Source of the DNA: Gracilimonas sp040882225
GTDB taxonomy: Bacteria > Bacteroidota > Rhodothermia > Balneolales > Balneolaceae
Length of the DNA: 64,000 nt
Reading direction: 5' to 3'
Assembly (NCBI GenBank): GCA_040882225.1
Contig: JBBEBR010000012.1
Location: 20,384 to 84,383, forward strand
Shown: piece by piece, positions 44,043 to 53,581 of the stretch
How positions within the stretch are numbered: position 1 is the stretch's first letter
Layout of the letters: each line of letters starts with the position of its first letter
The notes under the pieces: generated by a model
Told to the model about the DNA's origin: nothing
Database searches by the model: none
Seen by the model: the letters and a program-made list of their open reading frames with translations, nothing else
Made by a program: the position numbers and the translations under genes

Positions 44043-45791
44043 TTATTTTCGCTTAGAAACAACCCCGCCTTTTTCGCTATCAACGGTTACGGTGTAATTA
44101 TTCCCGCTACTGATTATCCAGCGAACGGTAACAGAGCCCATACCGGGAATATTTGAGACAGCTATTTTATCAGGATTATTTTTCTGTTCTGTGGTTTGAT
44201 TCATGGAACGGTTGTTCACAATCATTCCGGCTTCAACATTTGTTCCTTCAATGCTGATATAGTTGGGACGCATGATATTGTATTTCAAATCCTGGCTGGC
44301 ATGGGTTGGAATCATCCTGGTGTTGGTGATTACAGCCGTTACTTCTCTTAAACCGCCACCGAGATTTTTCTCTGAAATCTCATCAATCACAATATTAGGA
44401 GTGTGGTAAGCATGATAGATGGTAAAGGCCATATTTCGATGCGCAGCTTGTTCCAGTAAAAACCCCGGATGTGTTCTTCCAAAGTTTTTCTTAAGCCCAC
44501 CTATTTCAATTGCTCCAAACTGTGGATGATCAAAAGGCTCCCATTCAACCAAAGCATCATTAAACAGCAGATATCTGTCGAACTCGTATGAATCGCTTCG
44601 GGAGCGTTCGTTAGAGTTAAACATATCGAAGGAAGACCAAAGCTCGTTCGAGAAAGTGAAGACTCCACGGATTCCATAAAACCAGTCCAGTTCTCCGCCA
44701 AAAACAGTGTAGAGATCATCATAAACAACTAAATATCGGTAGCCCGGAATGATGCGTTCACCCATTTCGCCGATGGCGTCATAAACCTGAACATCCTGTC
44801 GGTTATAAGTGTCACGATCTTCCTCTGCACCGGGGCCGCGTAAAATCATTCCACCACTATTATGATAACTTTGAGCTGCGGCAATATTCGGGCGGCTCAT
44901 CACAAAATCAAATACTGCTCTGTTTTCGGGTAATGAGAACGGGTATTTATGAGCTCCTCGCTGAATGTAATCCGGTTGCCAATTCCATCCCCAATCACGG
45001 TTTGGATCATAAAAACCTTCACCATCTTCATTGATTCTGCCGTCACCGTCATTATCCAGTCCTTCTTGTCCCAGCAACTCATATTCACCAAATTCATCAG
45101 AAGCAACTCGCTCCATCAGTTCAGGGTATTTGGGATGTGAGCGGTATAGGCCTCTTGGATTTTTTCTGCGCATCATGGTGATGCTGCCATCCCCATTTAA
45201 ATCATCCATTTTATCTTCGTTCACTTTTCCATCGCCATCATTATCGATGGGCTTCATACCAGATCGGGGAGAACTTGCCGTGTTTGGTTCAGCGAAGAAA
45301 TTTTCCCGCGCATCCGGATTGATAGTTGGAACGATGTAGAACGTTTTCTCATCCAACAGCTGATTTATGAAATCATTACTGTCAAACATTTCAGCTAAAT
45401 ACCATGCAGTGTACATAGCCATTTCCGTTCCCTGAATTTCGTTGGAATGAATGTTGCCGTCGATATAAATAGCTGGCTTACGATCGGGATTTCTTTCCTT
45501 AGAATTCGAAACGGTTAGTAGCCAAATGTCGCGGCCTTCAAAAGATTTACCAATAGAGGTTCTTTTTACAAGGTCGGGGTGAGCATCAGCTAATTTCTTG
45601 GTGAGATCGGAAATCCCCTGGTAATTGTAGTACTGATTCCAGCTTGCTGCTACTTCAGGATTAGAAGGCGAACCCGCTGCCGGAAAAACTCCTTCTGTTA
45701 ATTGAGCTTTAGCTGTTTGAGTTGCCAAAAAGCCCAGGCTCATACATACGAATAATGACAGAGTAAATTTAAAATTCTTCATGATTATCAC
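44043..45791 (-). CDS. Exported M14 zinc carboxypeptidase (active-site complete)
   Basis: A 582-residue exported metallocarboxypeptidase. A signal peptide (about 1-30, ending TAKAQ) is followed by an M14 catalytic domain. The zinc ligands are His115 and Glu118 in GNIHSNEIQGTE and His310 in SYHNSGG. The catalytic Glu383 lies in FSNELW. The substrate-contact Asn-Arg occurs in DPNRDWGWNW. Two stretches rich in Asp, Gly and Asn (DNDGDGKVNEDKMDDLNGD, DNDGDGRINEDGEG) look like calcium-binding loops inside the domain. The C-terminal 120 residues form a beta-rich part. It shares one base with the paralogue upstream, which lacks the catalytic residues. Confidence 0.92.
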   Translation of the reverse strand: MIIMKNFKFTLSLFVCMSLGFLATQTAKAQLTEGVFPAAGSPSNPEVAASWNQYYNYQGISDLTKKLADAHPDLVKRTSIGKSFEGRDIWLLTVSNSKERNPDRKPAIYIDGNIHSNEIQGTEMAMYTAWYLAEMFDSNDFINQLLDEKTFYIVPTINPDARENFFAEPNTASSPRSGMKPIDNDGDGKVNEDKMDDLNGDGSITMMRRKNPRGLYRSHPKYPELMERVASDEFGEYELLGQEGLDNDGDGRINEDGEGFYDPNRDWGWNWQPDYIQRGAHKYPFSLPENRAVFDFVMSRPNIAAAQSYHNSGGMILRGPGAEEDRDTYNRQDVQVYDAIGEMGERIIPGYRYLVVYDDLYTVFGGELDWFYGIRGVFTFSNELWSSFDMFNSNERSRSDSYEFDRYLLFNDALVEWEPFDHPQFGAIEIGGLKKNFGRTHPGFLLEQAAHRNMAFTIYHAYHTPNIVIDEISEKNLGGGLREVTAVITNTRMIPTHASQDLKYNIMRPNYISIEGTNVEAGMIVNNRSMNQTTEQKNNPDKIAVSNIPGMGSVTVRWIISSGNNYTVTVDSEKGGVVSKRK

Positions 45792-47437
45792 TACCTGATA
45801 GTTTGTTCTGCTGTTGAAATTCCCGCGTTTGGTGATCCTGCGGAAATACTAAAATTACCTTTTCCACGAACCAGCCAGCTTTGTTTAAGGCTGCCATCAC
45901 CTTCAATAGAATTTATGATTTGCTGGTTTTCGCCACTCACTAATTCCAATCCGCCAGATAAATCTAAGTTTACTACCAGCTTTTTTACCCAGTCGGTTCG
46001 TTCTCCGAGGCGGGAAGCCGTTGGCATAATCCCACTATTATAAACATCCACAGTGATGCGAGTGAGATTGCGTCCGGCTTGCTCTGTCTGAAGATTTACA
46101 AGCTGTACATCCGGCTTCATAGAGGCGAGCTTCAGGATAAAATCGTTATGAGTTTGAGCAAGAGAATCTACCTGCTCATAAGGGGGAGTATGTACTGCAA
46201 AAGGTTTAATTCCACCTACTTCTACTTTCTTATTTGGAAAATCAGGATGATTTATCTCTTCCCACTCCACGAAAGCATCAATTTCATTTGAATCTGCCCA
46301 GGCGAGAAACTTTGCTTCTTCTGTATCAAACTTCTGGAGACTTCCTTCTTCATCTTTAACATCGGGAGTCCACCAGGCGGGTGTGCTGAAGCTGAAGCGT
46401 CCATAATGAAAATACGCCCACTGGAACAAATCGCCGGGTTGACCGGGAGCATCCGGAGCATTTTTCAGAAAAGTGGTTTTATTATAGGATTCAGAAACAA
46501 GCTTATTTACAGCCACATCTTCCTCATACCAGCCGGAAATTACCCGCTTGCTTACATCACCCCGATTAAACTTGACGGGCGAGCTGAGATTGTTCGCCGG
46601 GCCAAAGGAAACTACCGAAAACACATTTGGCGCACCTTCAAAAAGGAAATCCAACACAGCCCGTGTTTCAATTTGCGAGGCCATATTATCACCCGCGCCT
46701 GCTTCGAAATAAGGGAAATTATAAGTGAAATTTTTGTTGATGTTCACCCCGCCTTCACCATCTTCATTGAACTGGCCGTCCTTATCGTTATCTCTTCCTT
46801 CAGAAAAAACATGGTAGTTTCCTTTTTCGCCTTTTGAAGTTTCGGCTTTTTTCATCAGCCGGTTTTCATCGGGGTGAATCATCCACTTCCCGGTTTCATC
46901 CTCAACCCGGATTAAGGTGATGAGATTATCGCCATTTAAATCCTCGAAGCCATCTTCGTTGGTGGCGTGATCGCGGTCGTCATTTGTGGATGAAGAATTC
47001 ACATCACGCTCATATTTCAGCGAAGCAAAATATTGTTCGGCGGCATCTGGATTAATCCTTGGCAGAACATGAAAAGTAGTGCCAGCTAAAAGCTCCTTAA
47101 TTTCCTCATCCGAGGAATTAGCAAGTAAGTGTTTGGCAAATTTTACAGCCAGTTCGCTGCCTAAAGGATGAGAACCTTCGGCTCCGCCAATAACCGCTAT
47201 TGCAGGGTGATTTTCCACATCACCGCTGCCGATAGTCAAGACCCAAATATCGCGGCCATCGTTGGTTTTCGCTAAAGATTGAAGCTTTGTAAGATTTTTA
47301 TTTTGGGATTGCAGCCTTTGCAGGCGATCGGTCATATCCGTGAAATTACTGTAAGAATCCTGAGCGTGAGCGATTCCGCTAAAACCCAGAAGTAAGATCA
47401 ACAGCAACATCCCCGATTGAGATAGTTTCTTTTTCAT
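45791..47437 (-). CDS. M14-like pseudopeptidase paralogue
   Basis: A 548-residue exported paralogue of the next gene, with signal peptide ending GIAHAQ. Aligned with the active copy, the HxxE zinc motif becomes Glu87-Gly-Ser-His90 (GGAEGSHPLGSE), so the two ligand types are swapped. The third ligand His310 becomes Gly279 (SFGPANN), and the catalytic Glu383 becomes Pro353 (FSTPAW). The Asp-rich calcium-like loops are kept (DNDKDGQFNEDGEGG). It should be unable to cleave in the normal way. It lies upstream of the active gene and overlaps it by one base, so both proteins should be made together and might form a complex or bind substrate (inference). Confidence 0.85.
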   Translation of the reverse strand: MKKKLSQSGMLLLILLLGFSGIAHAQDSYSNFTDMTDRLQRLQSQNKNLTKLQSLAKTNDGRDIWVLTIGSGDVENHPAIAVIGGAEGSHPLGSELAVKFAKHLLANSSDEEIKELLAGTTFHVLPRINPDAAEQYFASLKYERDVNSSSTNDDRDHATNEDGFEDLNGDNLITLIRVEDETGKWMIHPDENRLMKKAETSKGEKGNYHVFSEGRDNDKDGQFNEDGEGGVNINKNFTYNFPYFEAGAGDNMASQIETRAVLDFLFEGAPNVFSVVSFGPANNLSSPVKFNRGDVSKRVISGWYEEDVAVNKLVSESYNKTTFLKNAPDAPGQPGDLFQWAYFHYGRFSFSTPAWWTPDVKDEEGSLQKFDTEEAKFLAWADSNEIDAFVEWEEINHPDFPNKKVEVGGIKPFAVHTPPYEQVDSLAQTHNDFILKLASMKPDVQLVNLQTEQAGRNLTRITVDVYNSGIMPTASRLGERTDWVKKLVVNLDLSGGLELVSGENQQIINSIEGDGSLKQSWLVRGKGNFSISAGSPNAGISTAEQTIR

Positions 47438-47600
47438 AAATGAATGGTCTTTGATTTTTATAACTCGCAGATAGTAAGCCGGATGAAGTTGGAATTCAAA
47501 ATTCTATCTGTTAAAAGTTAATAACCCGGAGATACATATTGGTTTTAGTGTCAGACATCTTATTTTCCTGCCGGATTATTAAAAATTCATACAGGGACGA

Positions 47601-49319
47601 ATGAAAAAGAAAATTGCGGCATTAATTGGGCTTGGTACAATTCTCATCATATCAGCACAATACGCCTGGGCGGATGTGCAGGCAGCGGAAACTTCCTCAA
47701 ATTTAATTGGCAGCTGGATAAGTATTTTACCGCCACTTTTTGCCATTTTGATTGCACTTATTTTTCGTCAGGTTTTATTCGCGCTTTTCTTAGGTATCTG
47801 GATGGGAGCCTTTCTGATTAATGACATGAGTTTCCCCGGAATTTTTGAAAGCTTTTTCACTTCTCTCAGCGACTACATCGTTCCCGGAGTTTCCGATCCT
47901 GACCGAATGAGCATTGTAGTTTTTTCCATTTTAATTGGTGGAATGGTGGGCATTATCACTGTTAATGGTGGAACGAGAGGTGTTATAAAAGCTATTACCA
48001 AATTTGTGCGAACCAAAGTTCAGGGGCAGGTAGTAACTTCGCTCATGGGTTTTGTGGTGTTTTTTGATGATTACGCCAACACTATGGTTGTGGGAAATAC
48101 GATGCGTCCGCTCACGGATAAACTTCGTATCTCCCGCGCAAAACTTGCCTACCTGGTGGATGCAACCGCAGCTCCTGTTGCAACAGTTGCCCTGGTAAGT
48201 ACGTGGATTGGAGCTATGGTCGGCTTCATTTCAACAGCCCAAAAGGAAATGCCGGATTTTAACGAAGCGGCGTATTCGGTATTTATTAATTCTCTGCCTT
48301 ATAATTTTTACGCATTCTTCACTATACTTTTTGTGATTTTGATAGCGTGGTCTGGAAGAGATTTTGGTCCCATGCTGAAAGCCCGCATCACCTTATATAA
48401 AGCCAAGCACAACCCAAAACTGGATAAATATAATCTCTATAAAGAAAAAATAGAGGAGGATGAAGAAACCAAAAGCGAATCTCATTGGGCTAATGCAGGA
48501 ATTCCAATCATCGTATTAGTTATAGGAACAATTGCCGGACTTTTCGTGACCGGCGAAGGCGATAACGTTCAGGAGATAATTGAAACAGCGAACTCTTACA
48601 ATGCCCTTTTGTGGGGCTCGCTGGCTTCGGTGGTAGTAGCCATTGGGATGACTCTTTCCCAAAAACTTCTAAATGTGGAAAAAACTTTAGAAGGAATGAT
48701 GAGCGGGATGCACGTTATGTTTGACGGAGTCTTAATTCTTGTGCTCGCCTGGGCCCTGAGCGATGTAACCGTTGCTCTTGGAACGGCCGATTATTTGGTA
48801 TCGGTTTTTGGTGAAGCTCTTAATCCATATTGGATGCCGGCAATAATTTTGGTGCTTTCTGCGCTTACCGCATTTGCAACCGGATCGAGTTGGGGAACTA
48901 TGGGAATTCTGATGCCTCTGGTTGTTCCTTTAGGCTGGCAAATTGGTAATGCCACAGGTTTACCTGTAGATGTAACGCTCGAAGTTATCTATGCAAGTGT
49001 AAGTGCTGTTTTAGCAGGATCGGTTTGGGGCGACCATTGTTCACCCATTTCAGATACTACTATTTTAAGCTCCATTGCAACCCAATGCGATCATGTGGAA
49101 CACGTGAATACGCAACTTCCTTATGCGATGATTGTGGGAGCTATAAGTATTCTTGCGATGATTTCTGTACTGGTTTTGAATATTTCCGTTTGGGTGATTT
49201 ATCCTGCCGGAATTGCGATGATTGTTGCCATAATCTACAAATTCGGTAAAATACCAGACCCGGCCGAATTTACACCTGAAGGAAAAGAACCCGCAGTTAC
49301 CAGCTTGGATGGGTATTAA
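47601..49319 (+). CDS. NhaC-family Na+/H+ antiporter
   Basis: A 572-residue integral membrane protein of the NhaC antiporter family. It has about twelve helices, starting with an N-terminal segment KIAALIGLGTILIISAQYAW that may be a cleaved signal. Conserved stretches are VFFDDYANTMVVGNTMRPL, VDATAAPVATVALVSTWIGA, TGSSWGTMGILMPLVVPL and GSVWGDHCSPISDTTILSS. Two charged loops (about 255-295 and the C-terminal 25) face the cytosol. Such antiporters trade sodium for protons or organic ions, which fits a saline habitat. Coupling with the divergent M14 genes is not evident; 163 bases separate the starts. Confidence 0.92.
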   Translation: MKKKIAALIGLGTILIISAQYAWADVQAAETSSNLIGSWISILPPLFAILIALIFRQVLFALFLGIWMGAFLINDMSFPGIFESFFTSLSDYIVPGVSDPDRMSIVVFSILIGGMVGIITVNGGTRGVIKAITKFVRTKVQGQVVTSLMGFVVFFDDYANTMVVGNTMRPLTDKLRISRAKLAYLVDATAAPVATVALVSTWIGAMVGFISTAQKEMPDFNEAAYSVFINSLPYNFYAFFTILFVILIAWSGRDFGPMLKARITLYKAKHNPKLDKYNLYKEKIEEDEETKSESHWANAGIPIIVLVIGTIAGLFVTGEGDNVQEIIETANSYNALLWGSLASVVVAIGMTLSQKLLNVEKTLEGMMSGMHVMFDGVLILVLAWALSDVTVALGTADYLVSVFGEALNPYWMPAIILVLSALTAFATGSSWGTMGILMPLVVPLGWQIGNATGLPVDVTLEVIYASVSAVLAGSVWGDHCSPISDTTILSSIATQCDHVEHVNTQLPYAMIVGAISILAMISVLVLNISVWVIYPAGIAMIVAIIYKFGKIPDPAEFTPEGKEPAVTSLDGY

Positions 49320-49323
49320 GGTT

Positions 49324-49376
49324 GTTGAATCAGGATTTTCAGGATTGATGAATTAGCAGGATGTTTTAAATCTGCC
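49324..49376. repeat. CAGGATT-type direct repeat, copy 1
   Basis: Starts GTTGAATCAGGATTTTCAGG and continues through GCAGGATGTTTTAAATCTGCC. It is a close copy of 49546-49598 and akin to 4801-4849. It directly follows the nhaC stop. Confidence 0.7.
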
Positions 49377-49432
49377 TAATCTATTTTATTAGAATGCCAT
49401 TCTTTATAGCAAATCCACGGGCTATAACATAG

Positions 49433-49452
49433 CCCCGGACTTTAGTCCGGGG
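49433..49452. repeat. REP-like hairpin
   Basis: CCCCGGAC (49433-49440) and GTCCGGGG (49445-49452) form a GC-rich 8-bp stem with a TTTA loop. It is preceded by GGGCTATAACATAG. It sits between the two direct repeats in a non-coding 280-base stretch and resembles short REP-type palindromes. Confidence 0.7.
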
Positions 49453-49545
49453 ATGAAAGTGAACCAACAACAAAAACCTTCGCTTCTGAATTAATGAAAG
49501 CCGAAAACTGTGTTCGAAGGTTGGGCGGGAAAGTTGTTGAGGGGT

Positions 49546-49598
49546 GTTGAATCAGGATTCTCAGGGTTGATAGATGTGCAGGATTTTTTTTGATCTGC
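49546..49598. repeat. CAGGATT-type direct repeat, copy 2
   Basis: Starts GTTGAATCAGGATTCTCAGG and continues through GCAGGATTTTTTTTGATCTGC, matching copy 1 at most positions. It runs up to the stop of the NRDE gene. Confidence 0.7.
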
Positions 49599-49599
49599 T

Positions 49600-50367
49600 T
49601 TATTCCAAATTGAAATTTTTCTCTTCAATCAACTCCGTAGTCCCCGGCTTATAACTCCGTTCCGTAAAATCGACGTTGCCCTCTTTATCAATTAATAGAA
49701 CCGATGAACACCTCGTTCCATAGCTTTCGGTTCTGATGAAAATGGATGAAACGGCTTTTTCTAAATGCTGGGGAATCCCAGTGACTGGAAGTTCTTCTTC
49801 AGGGGCTTTTCGCTCATTCATCAACAACTTAAAGAGTTCTTCTTTTTCAAAGTTTTCACTCCCGGAAAGTTCCTTCAAAGCAGTTTTTGCATATCTCACC
49901 TTAGGCCAACCGGTATTTAAAAGAGCGTTACTCAAACCATGAATTCCCGGTTCAATCCTGTTCACAATCTTACTTTGATTTGAGTAGTGCAATAAGCTTT
50001 TATCGTCCCAAAGAAGCAGGTTAAATCCTCGGTAATCATTCGCCTTGGCCGTTAGCGCCTGTAAATAATCCATGGCAGAATCATTCCCTCTCAAATAATC
50101 TAATACCAATTCACCTCTGGAGGGCGGGTTTTCTTTTATAATGGATGGATCACGATAATTAGTAACAGCCGCCCATTTGCCATTTTTGTGAACCCCCATC
50201 CAGGTTCCGCCGGCTTCAAGGTCTTTTCCGGCTAAAATATCCGGGTACTTTTCATCAGTCCAAAAAGAAGCGGGACGAGCTGGCCTTCCATAAAACTCAT
50301 CCCGATTGGCAACCAAAATTAGGTTGTATTTAGGGTGAGCTTTATATGCAAATGCAATCAGACACAT
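49600..50367 (-). CDS. NRDE (TANGO2-like) family protein
   Basis: A 255-residue protein of the NRDE/TANGO2 family. It begins MCLIAFAYKAHPKYNLILVA and then shows NRDEFYGRPARPASFW, the family name motif. Cys2 directly after Met is typical and may act as an N-terminal nucleophile, as in Ntn hydrolases. GTWMGVHKNGKWAAVTNYRD and the HGLSNALLNTGWPKV stretch are also characteristic. The bacterial role is not established. It is divergent from the PP2C operon with 83 bases between the starts. The end lies close to a non-coding repeat. Confidence 0.88.
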   Translation of the reverse strand: MCLIAFAYKAHPKYNLILVANRDEFYGRPARPASFWTDEKYPDILAGKDLEAGGTWMGVHKNGKWAAVTNYRDPSIIKENPPSRGELVLDYLRGNDSAMDYLQALTAKANDYRGFNLLLWDDKSLLHYSNQSKIVNRIEPGIHGLSNALLNTGWPKVRYAKTALKELSGSENFEKEELFKLLMNERKAPEEELPVTGIPQHLEKAVSSIFIRTESYGTRCSSVLLIDKEGNVDFTERSYKPGTTELIEEKNFNLE

Positions 50368-50450
50368 GTTTCAAAAAATGATTTTATAATTCCCTTCAAT
50401 CTAAGTATATATGGCCGCAACCAAATTTTTTTATTCCTGTATATCATACA

Positions 50451-53054
50451 ATGTTTTCAATAAAAAATAAGCTCTTTAGGCACACTTTTCTTTTAATTTT
50501 CGGGATTATTGGTGCGATATGGTTCTTTCACAAATATCCCACATTTCATCCTTTTGGAAGTGTGGAAATAGATTATCCCAAAGAAGAAATTATTTCCAAA
50601 GCTGATGCAGCCTTTCAAAGCTGGCAATATTCCTCAAATGATCTTCTGAAAAAAGCTAACCTGACTTCATCAACCGAAGTGCTCGATTCCCTCCTGAAAA
50701 AGTGGGGAAAAAAAGAGTTCAGAATTAAAATGAAAGAACATCCACATCTGCAGAAGATATTATATAAATGGAATGTTCAGGAATTTAATTCAGCGAACGA
50801 TAACCGGTTAGACGTTCGGTTCGGGCTGAATACAATGGGAGAAATTGTTGATGTTAACATCTCCACAGAGCTGATTCGTGAACAGCGGCCCCTCAACAGA
50901 AATGCTGTGAGGCATGTTTTTGAAAATCAGGTTGATGACTATCGGCGGGGGCTTGAAGACTCTATTATCACCGGATTAGTCGATTATCAGCACCTGAACA
51001 CTGCGAATGATTCGAACTCTAAAGCCGCCGAAATCATCGAAAGGCTCAGAGGCTTAAGAGGGGGGCTGTCGGGAGAAATGTATTCCATGGAAAATATCTG
51101 GAATCTTACTGATTTTTACCTGAATCGTACGGTTTGGGGACAATTAAATGTACAACGCGATTCCGTTGAGCTGCAAGAGGAAGATGGAATCCGTTTTGCC
51201 AGATCCTATCTTAGTTATTCGGATTCGGCAACGGGCGTAACAGCTTCCCTAACCGTAGAGGTGCTCCCGGCAGGTTCGCTTAAATCGCTGAATGTGGAGT
51301 TAGGCCCAGAAGTAATCACAAACGATGACGCGGGAAATATCCTGCAAACTATCGCTTTACTTCTGGGATTAATTTTCGGGATTTCTCTGCTTGTAATTTT
51401 TTACCTGCGCATAAAAGCAAAAGCTATCGATACTAAACCGGCGATGATCATTGCGGTACTAACGGGTTTTATAGCACCCGCTTTTTTAGGGCTTTACCTG
51501 TTTCAGGAAATGGGAATTTTTAGCGGATCTGTTACTACTACAGATTTTCTAAATACAGTAATGATTCTTGCGATTTTTGGAGCATTCAGTGCCGTTATCT
51601 TTTTTGTACTAACTGCTGTCAGCGATTCCGTTACCCGCCAATATTGGCCGGAAAAACTGCGAACCTGGGACTTGATCAGAAGAGGAAATTTCAAGAATAA
51701 GCCTCTTGGCTGGGTGATAATTCACGCGATTTCCATTGGGGGGATTTTGTTAGGAGTTTGGGCCGTAGTGTTCAGCATAATGCCATCTCTTAGCATTACA
51801 CCCGACCTAAAACTTTTCTCAGATACGTACCTGATTTCTCCCATCGCCAGTCTTTTAGTTTCCATATTTATTGTTTTGCTGATTGTAGTGACGCTCTTTC
51901 TAATTATAGGAAATCAAGTTATTGGCTTAACACGCAAACCCTGGCTCATTCCGGTGATAAGTGGATTAATTTTAGCCGTTTTGGATGTTCTTCCCGTAAG
52001 TTTGAGTCCCTGGTATTTAGAAGCCACTGCAAGTTTTGTGATGGGGTTTATGCTGGGTTATTTCTATCTCAAATTTGATTACCTGACTATTGCCTTGGCA
52101 TTTTTCATTTTCGTGAATGTGTTGCTTAGTGAAACCGGATGGGTGATTTCAAATTCACCGGATATAAATATTTTTTACTTGTTCTTACTCATTCTTATCA
52201 GTTTGGTAGCAATGGGGGTATATTTTATTTGGGAGGGAACCGAACGTGAAAAACTTCCTGAATACGTTCCAGCTTATATCGAAGATCAGGCCAAAGAAGA
52301 AAGAGTGAAGCAAGAACTTTCCATTGCCAGGGTAGTTCAGGAAACCTTTTTGCCTTCACAAATTCACCAATTGCCCGGAATTGATATGGCTGGTGCATGC
52401 ATTCCCGCACAAGAAACCGGCGGTGATTATTACGATATGATTTCCCTCGGTGAATCAAGAACCGCAATTGCTATTGGCGATGTAAGCGGGAAAGGAATTC
52501 GCGCTGCATTTTATATGACTTTTACGAAAGGGGTGCTTCACAGTTTAAGTGCACTCATTTTATCTCCTGTAGAATTGCTGAATCAATTGAACCGGCTGTT
52601 CAATGAAAATGCTACCCGTGGCACTTTTATTTCTATGATTTATGGGATTCTTGAGGCCGATAAAAGGCAATTTACTTTCGCCCGGGCAGGACACAATCCG
52701 ATGTTAGTGATTCGGAAAAACGGCGATTCAGAGTGGATCAAACCAAAAGGAATCGGAATTGGCGTTGCGAAAGATGATTCGTTTATAAAATGCACCGAAG
52801 AATCTATTTTGAAGTTGAAAGAGGGAGATGTTGTGATTTTGTATACCGATGGTGTTACTGAAATGCTGAATTCGGCAAATCAGTTTTATGGGGAAGAGCG
52901 ACTGAATCGTCTGGTAAAAGGAGTCCGGCAAGCTTCATCCGCCAAAATTCTGGAAATAATAATTGAGGATGTAAACGAGTTTAAAGGGCTGACCAAACAG
53001 CACGATGATATGACTTTGGTAATTATAAAAGCCGATGCGTCTGTCAATCAATAA
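50451..53054 (+). CDS. Membrane PP2C-type (RsbU/SpoIIE) serine phosphatase
   Basis: A 867-residue protein with an N-terminal anchor (about 12-26), an extracytoplasmic region to about 285, a multi-helix block (about 290-600), and a cytosolic PP2C phosphatase at about 640-865. The metal-binding Asp are in GGDYYDMISL, IAIGDVSGKGIRA, ILYTDGVTEMLN and KQHDDMTLVI. The RARxVQxxFLP-type linker is seen as IARVVQETFLPSQI. Such enzymes remove phosphate from anti-sigma-factor antagonists in stress and motility switches. The target here is unknown. A thioredoxin-like gene follows after 11 bases. Confidence 0.9.
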   Translation: MFSIKNKLFRHTFLLIFGIIGAIWFFHKYPTFHPFGSVEIDYPKEEIISKADAAFQSWQYSSNDLLKKANLTSSTEVLDSLLKKWGKKEFRIKMKEHPHLQKILYKWNVQEFNSANDNRLDVRFGLNTMGEIVDVNISTELIREQRPLNRNAVRHVFENQVDDYRRGLEDSIITGLVDYQHLNTANDSNSKAAEIIERLRGLRGGLSGEMYSMENIWNLTDFYLNRTVWGQLNVQRDSVELQEEDGIRFARSYLSYSDSATGVTASLTVEVLPAGSLKSLNVELGPEVITNDDAGNILQTIALLLGLIFGISLLVIFYLRIKAKAIDTKPAMIIAVLTGFIAPAFLGLYLFQEMGIFSGSVTTTDFLNTVMILAIFGAFSAVIFFVLTAVSDSVTRQYWPEKLRTWDLIRRGNFKNKPLGWVIIHAISIGGILLGVWAVVFSIMPSLSITPDLKLFSDTYLISPIASLLVSIFIVLLIVVTLFLIIGNQVIGLTRKPWLIPVISGLILAVLDVLPVSLSPWYLEATASFVMGFMLGYFYLKFDYLTIALAFFIFVNVLLSETGWVISNSPDINIFYLFLLILISLVAMGVYFIWEGTEREKLPEYVPAYIEDQAKEERVKQELSIARVVQETFLPSQIHQLPGIDMAGACIPAQETGGDYYDMISLGESRTAIAIGDVSGKGIRAAFYMTFTKGVLHSLSALILSPVELLNQLNRLFNENATRGTFISMIYGILEADKRQFTFARAGHNPMLVIRKNGDSEWIKPKGIGIGVAKDDSFIKCTEESILKLKEGDVVILYTDGVTEMLNSANQFYGEERLNRLVKGVRQASSAKILEIIIEDVNEFKGLTKQHDDMTLVIIKADASVNQ

Positions 53055-53065
53055 ATTTTGTATTT

Positions 53066-53581
53066 TTGTTTATGAGAAAGTTCACATCCTTATTATTGAT
53101 CTCTTTTATTGCGTTGATGGCATCGCAATCGGCAGTTGCCCAGATTATAGAAACAGACTCTGGGATGAAGTGGTATTCTATGGAAGAAGCTCAGAGGAAG
53201 GCGAAAGAAGAGGAAAAAAAAGTACTGATATTCGGATATGCCGATTGGTGCACCTACTGCCGGAAAATGCGGAAAGAAGTTTATTCTGATACTACGGTTC
53301 AGAAAAATATTTATGAGCATTATTACCCGGTACAGCTGAATACGGAATCGGAAGACAAGATTAAGTTTAATGGAACAGAAGTAGTAGAAGGGGAGTTGGC
53401 GGGATATCTGCGGCTGACTTCATTACCCACACATTATTTTTTAGATGAAGACGGGGAAATATTGGGCGCTCAACCAGGGTTTTTACCTGCGGAAGTTTTT
53501 GAGCCGATGCTTAATTATGTGGGAACCGGAGCTTTCAGTAATATGAAGTTTGAAGATTACATCAAGGCAAAAAATGAGTAA
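53066..53581 (+). CDS. Exported thioredoxin-fold protein
   Basis: A 171-residue exported protein with signal peptide ending QSAVAQ. It has a thioredoxin-like domain with FGYADWCTYCRKMRKEVY, a CxxC redox site preceded by Ala-Asp-Trp. TSLPTHYFLDEDGEILG provides the cis-proline (T-x-P-T) and the next strand. This type often reduces or sorts disulfides in the periplasm. The gene follows the PP2C phosphatase gene by 11 bases, and its stop overlaps the DtxR gene by eight bases, so three unlike functions share an operon. A redox role in metal uptake or stress is possible but is only inferred. Confidence 0.85.
   Translation: MFMRKFTSLLLISFIALMASQSAVAQIIETDSGMKWYSMEEAQRKAKEEEKKVLIFGYADWCTYCRKMRKEVYSDTTVQKNIYEHYYPVQLNTESEDKIKFNGTEVVEGELAGYLRLTSLPTHYFLDEDGEILGAQPGFLPAEVFEPMLNYVGTGAFSNMKFEDYIKAKNE

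Noticed and set aside
53035..53289. 84-codon plus frame across the end of the phosphatase gene and start of the thioredoxin gene
   Set aside because: It overlaps two supported genes in another frame and lacks any motif.
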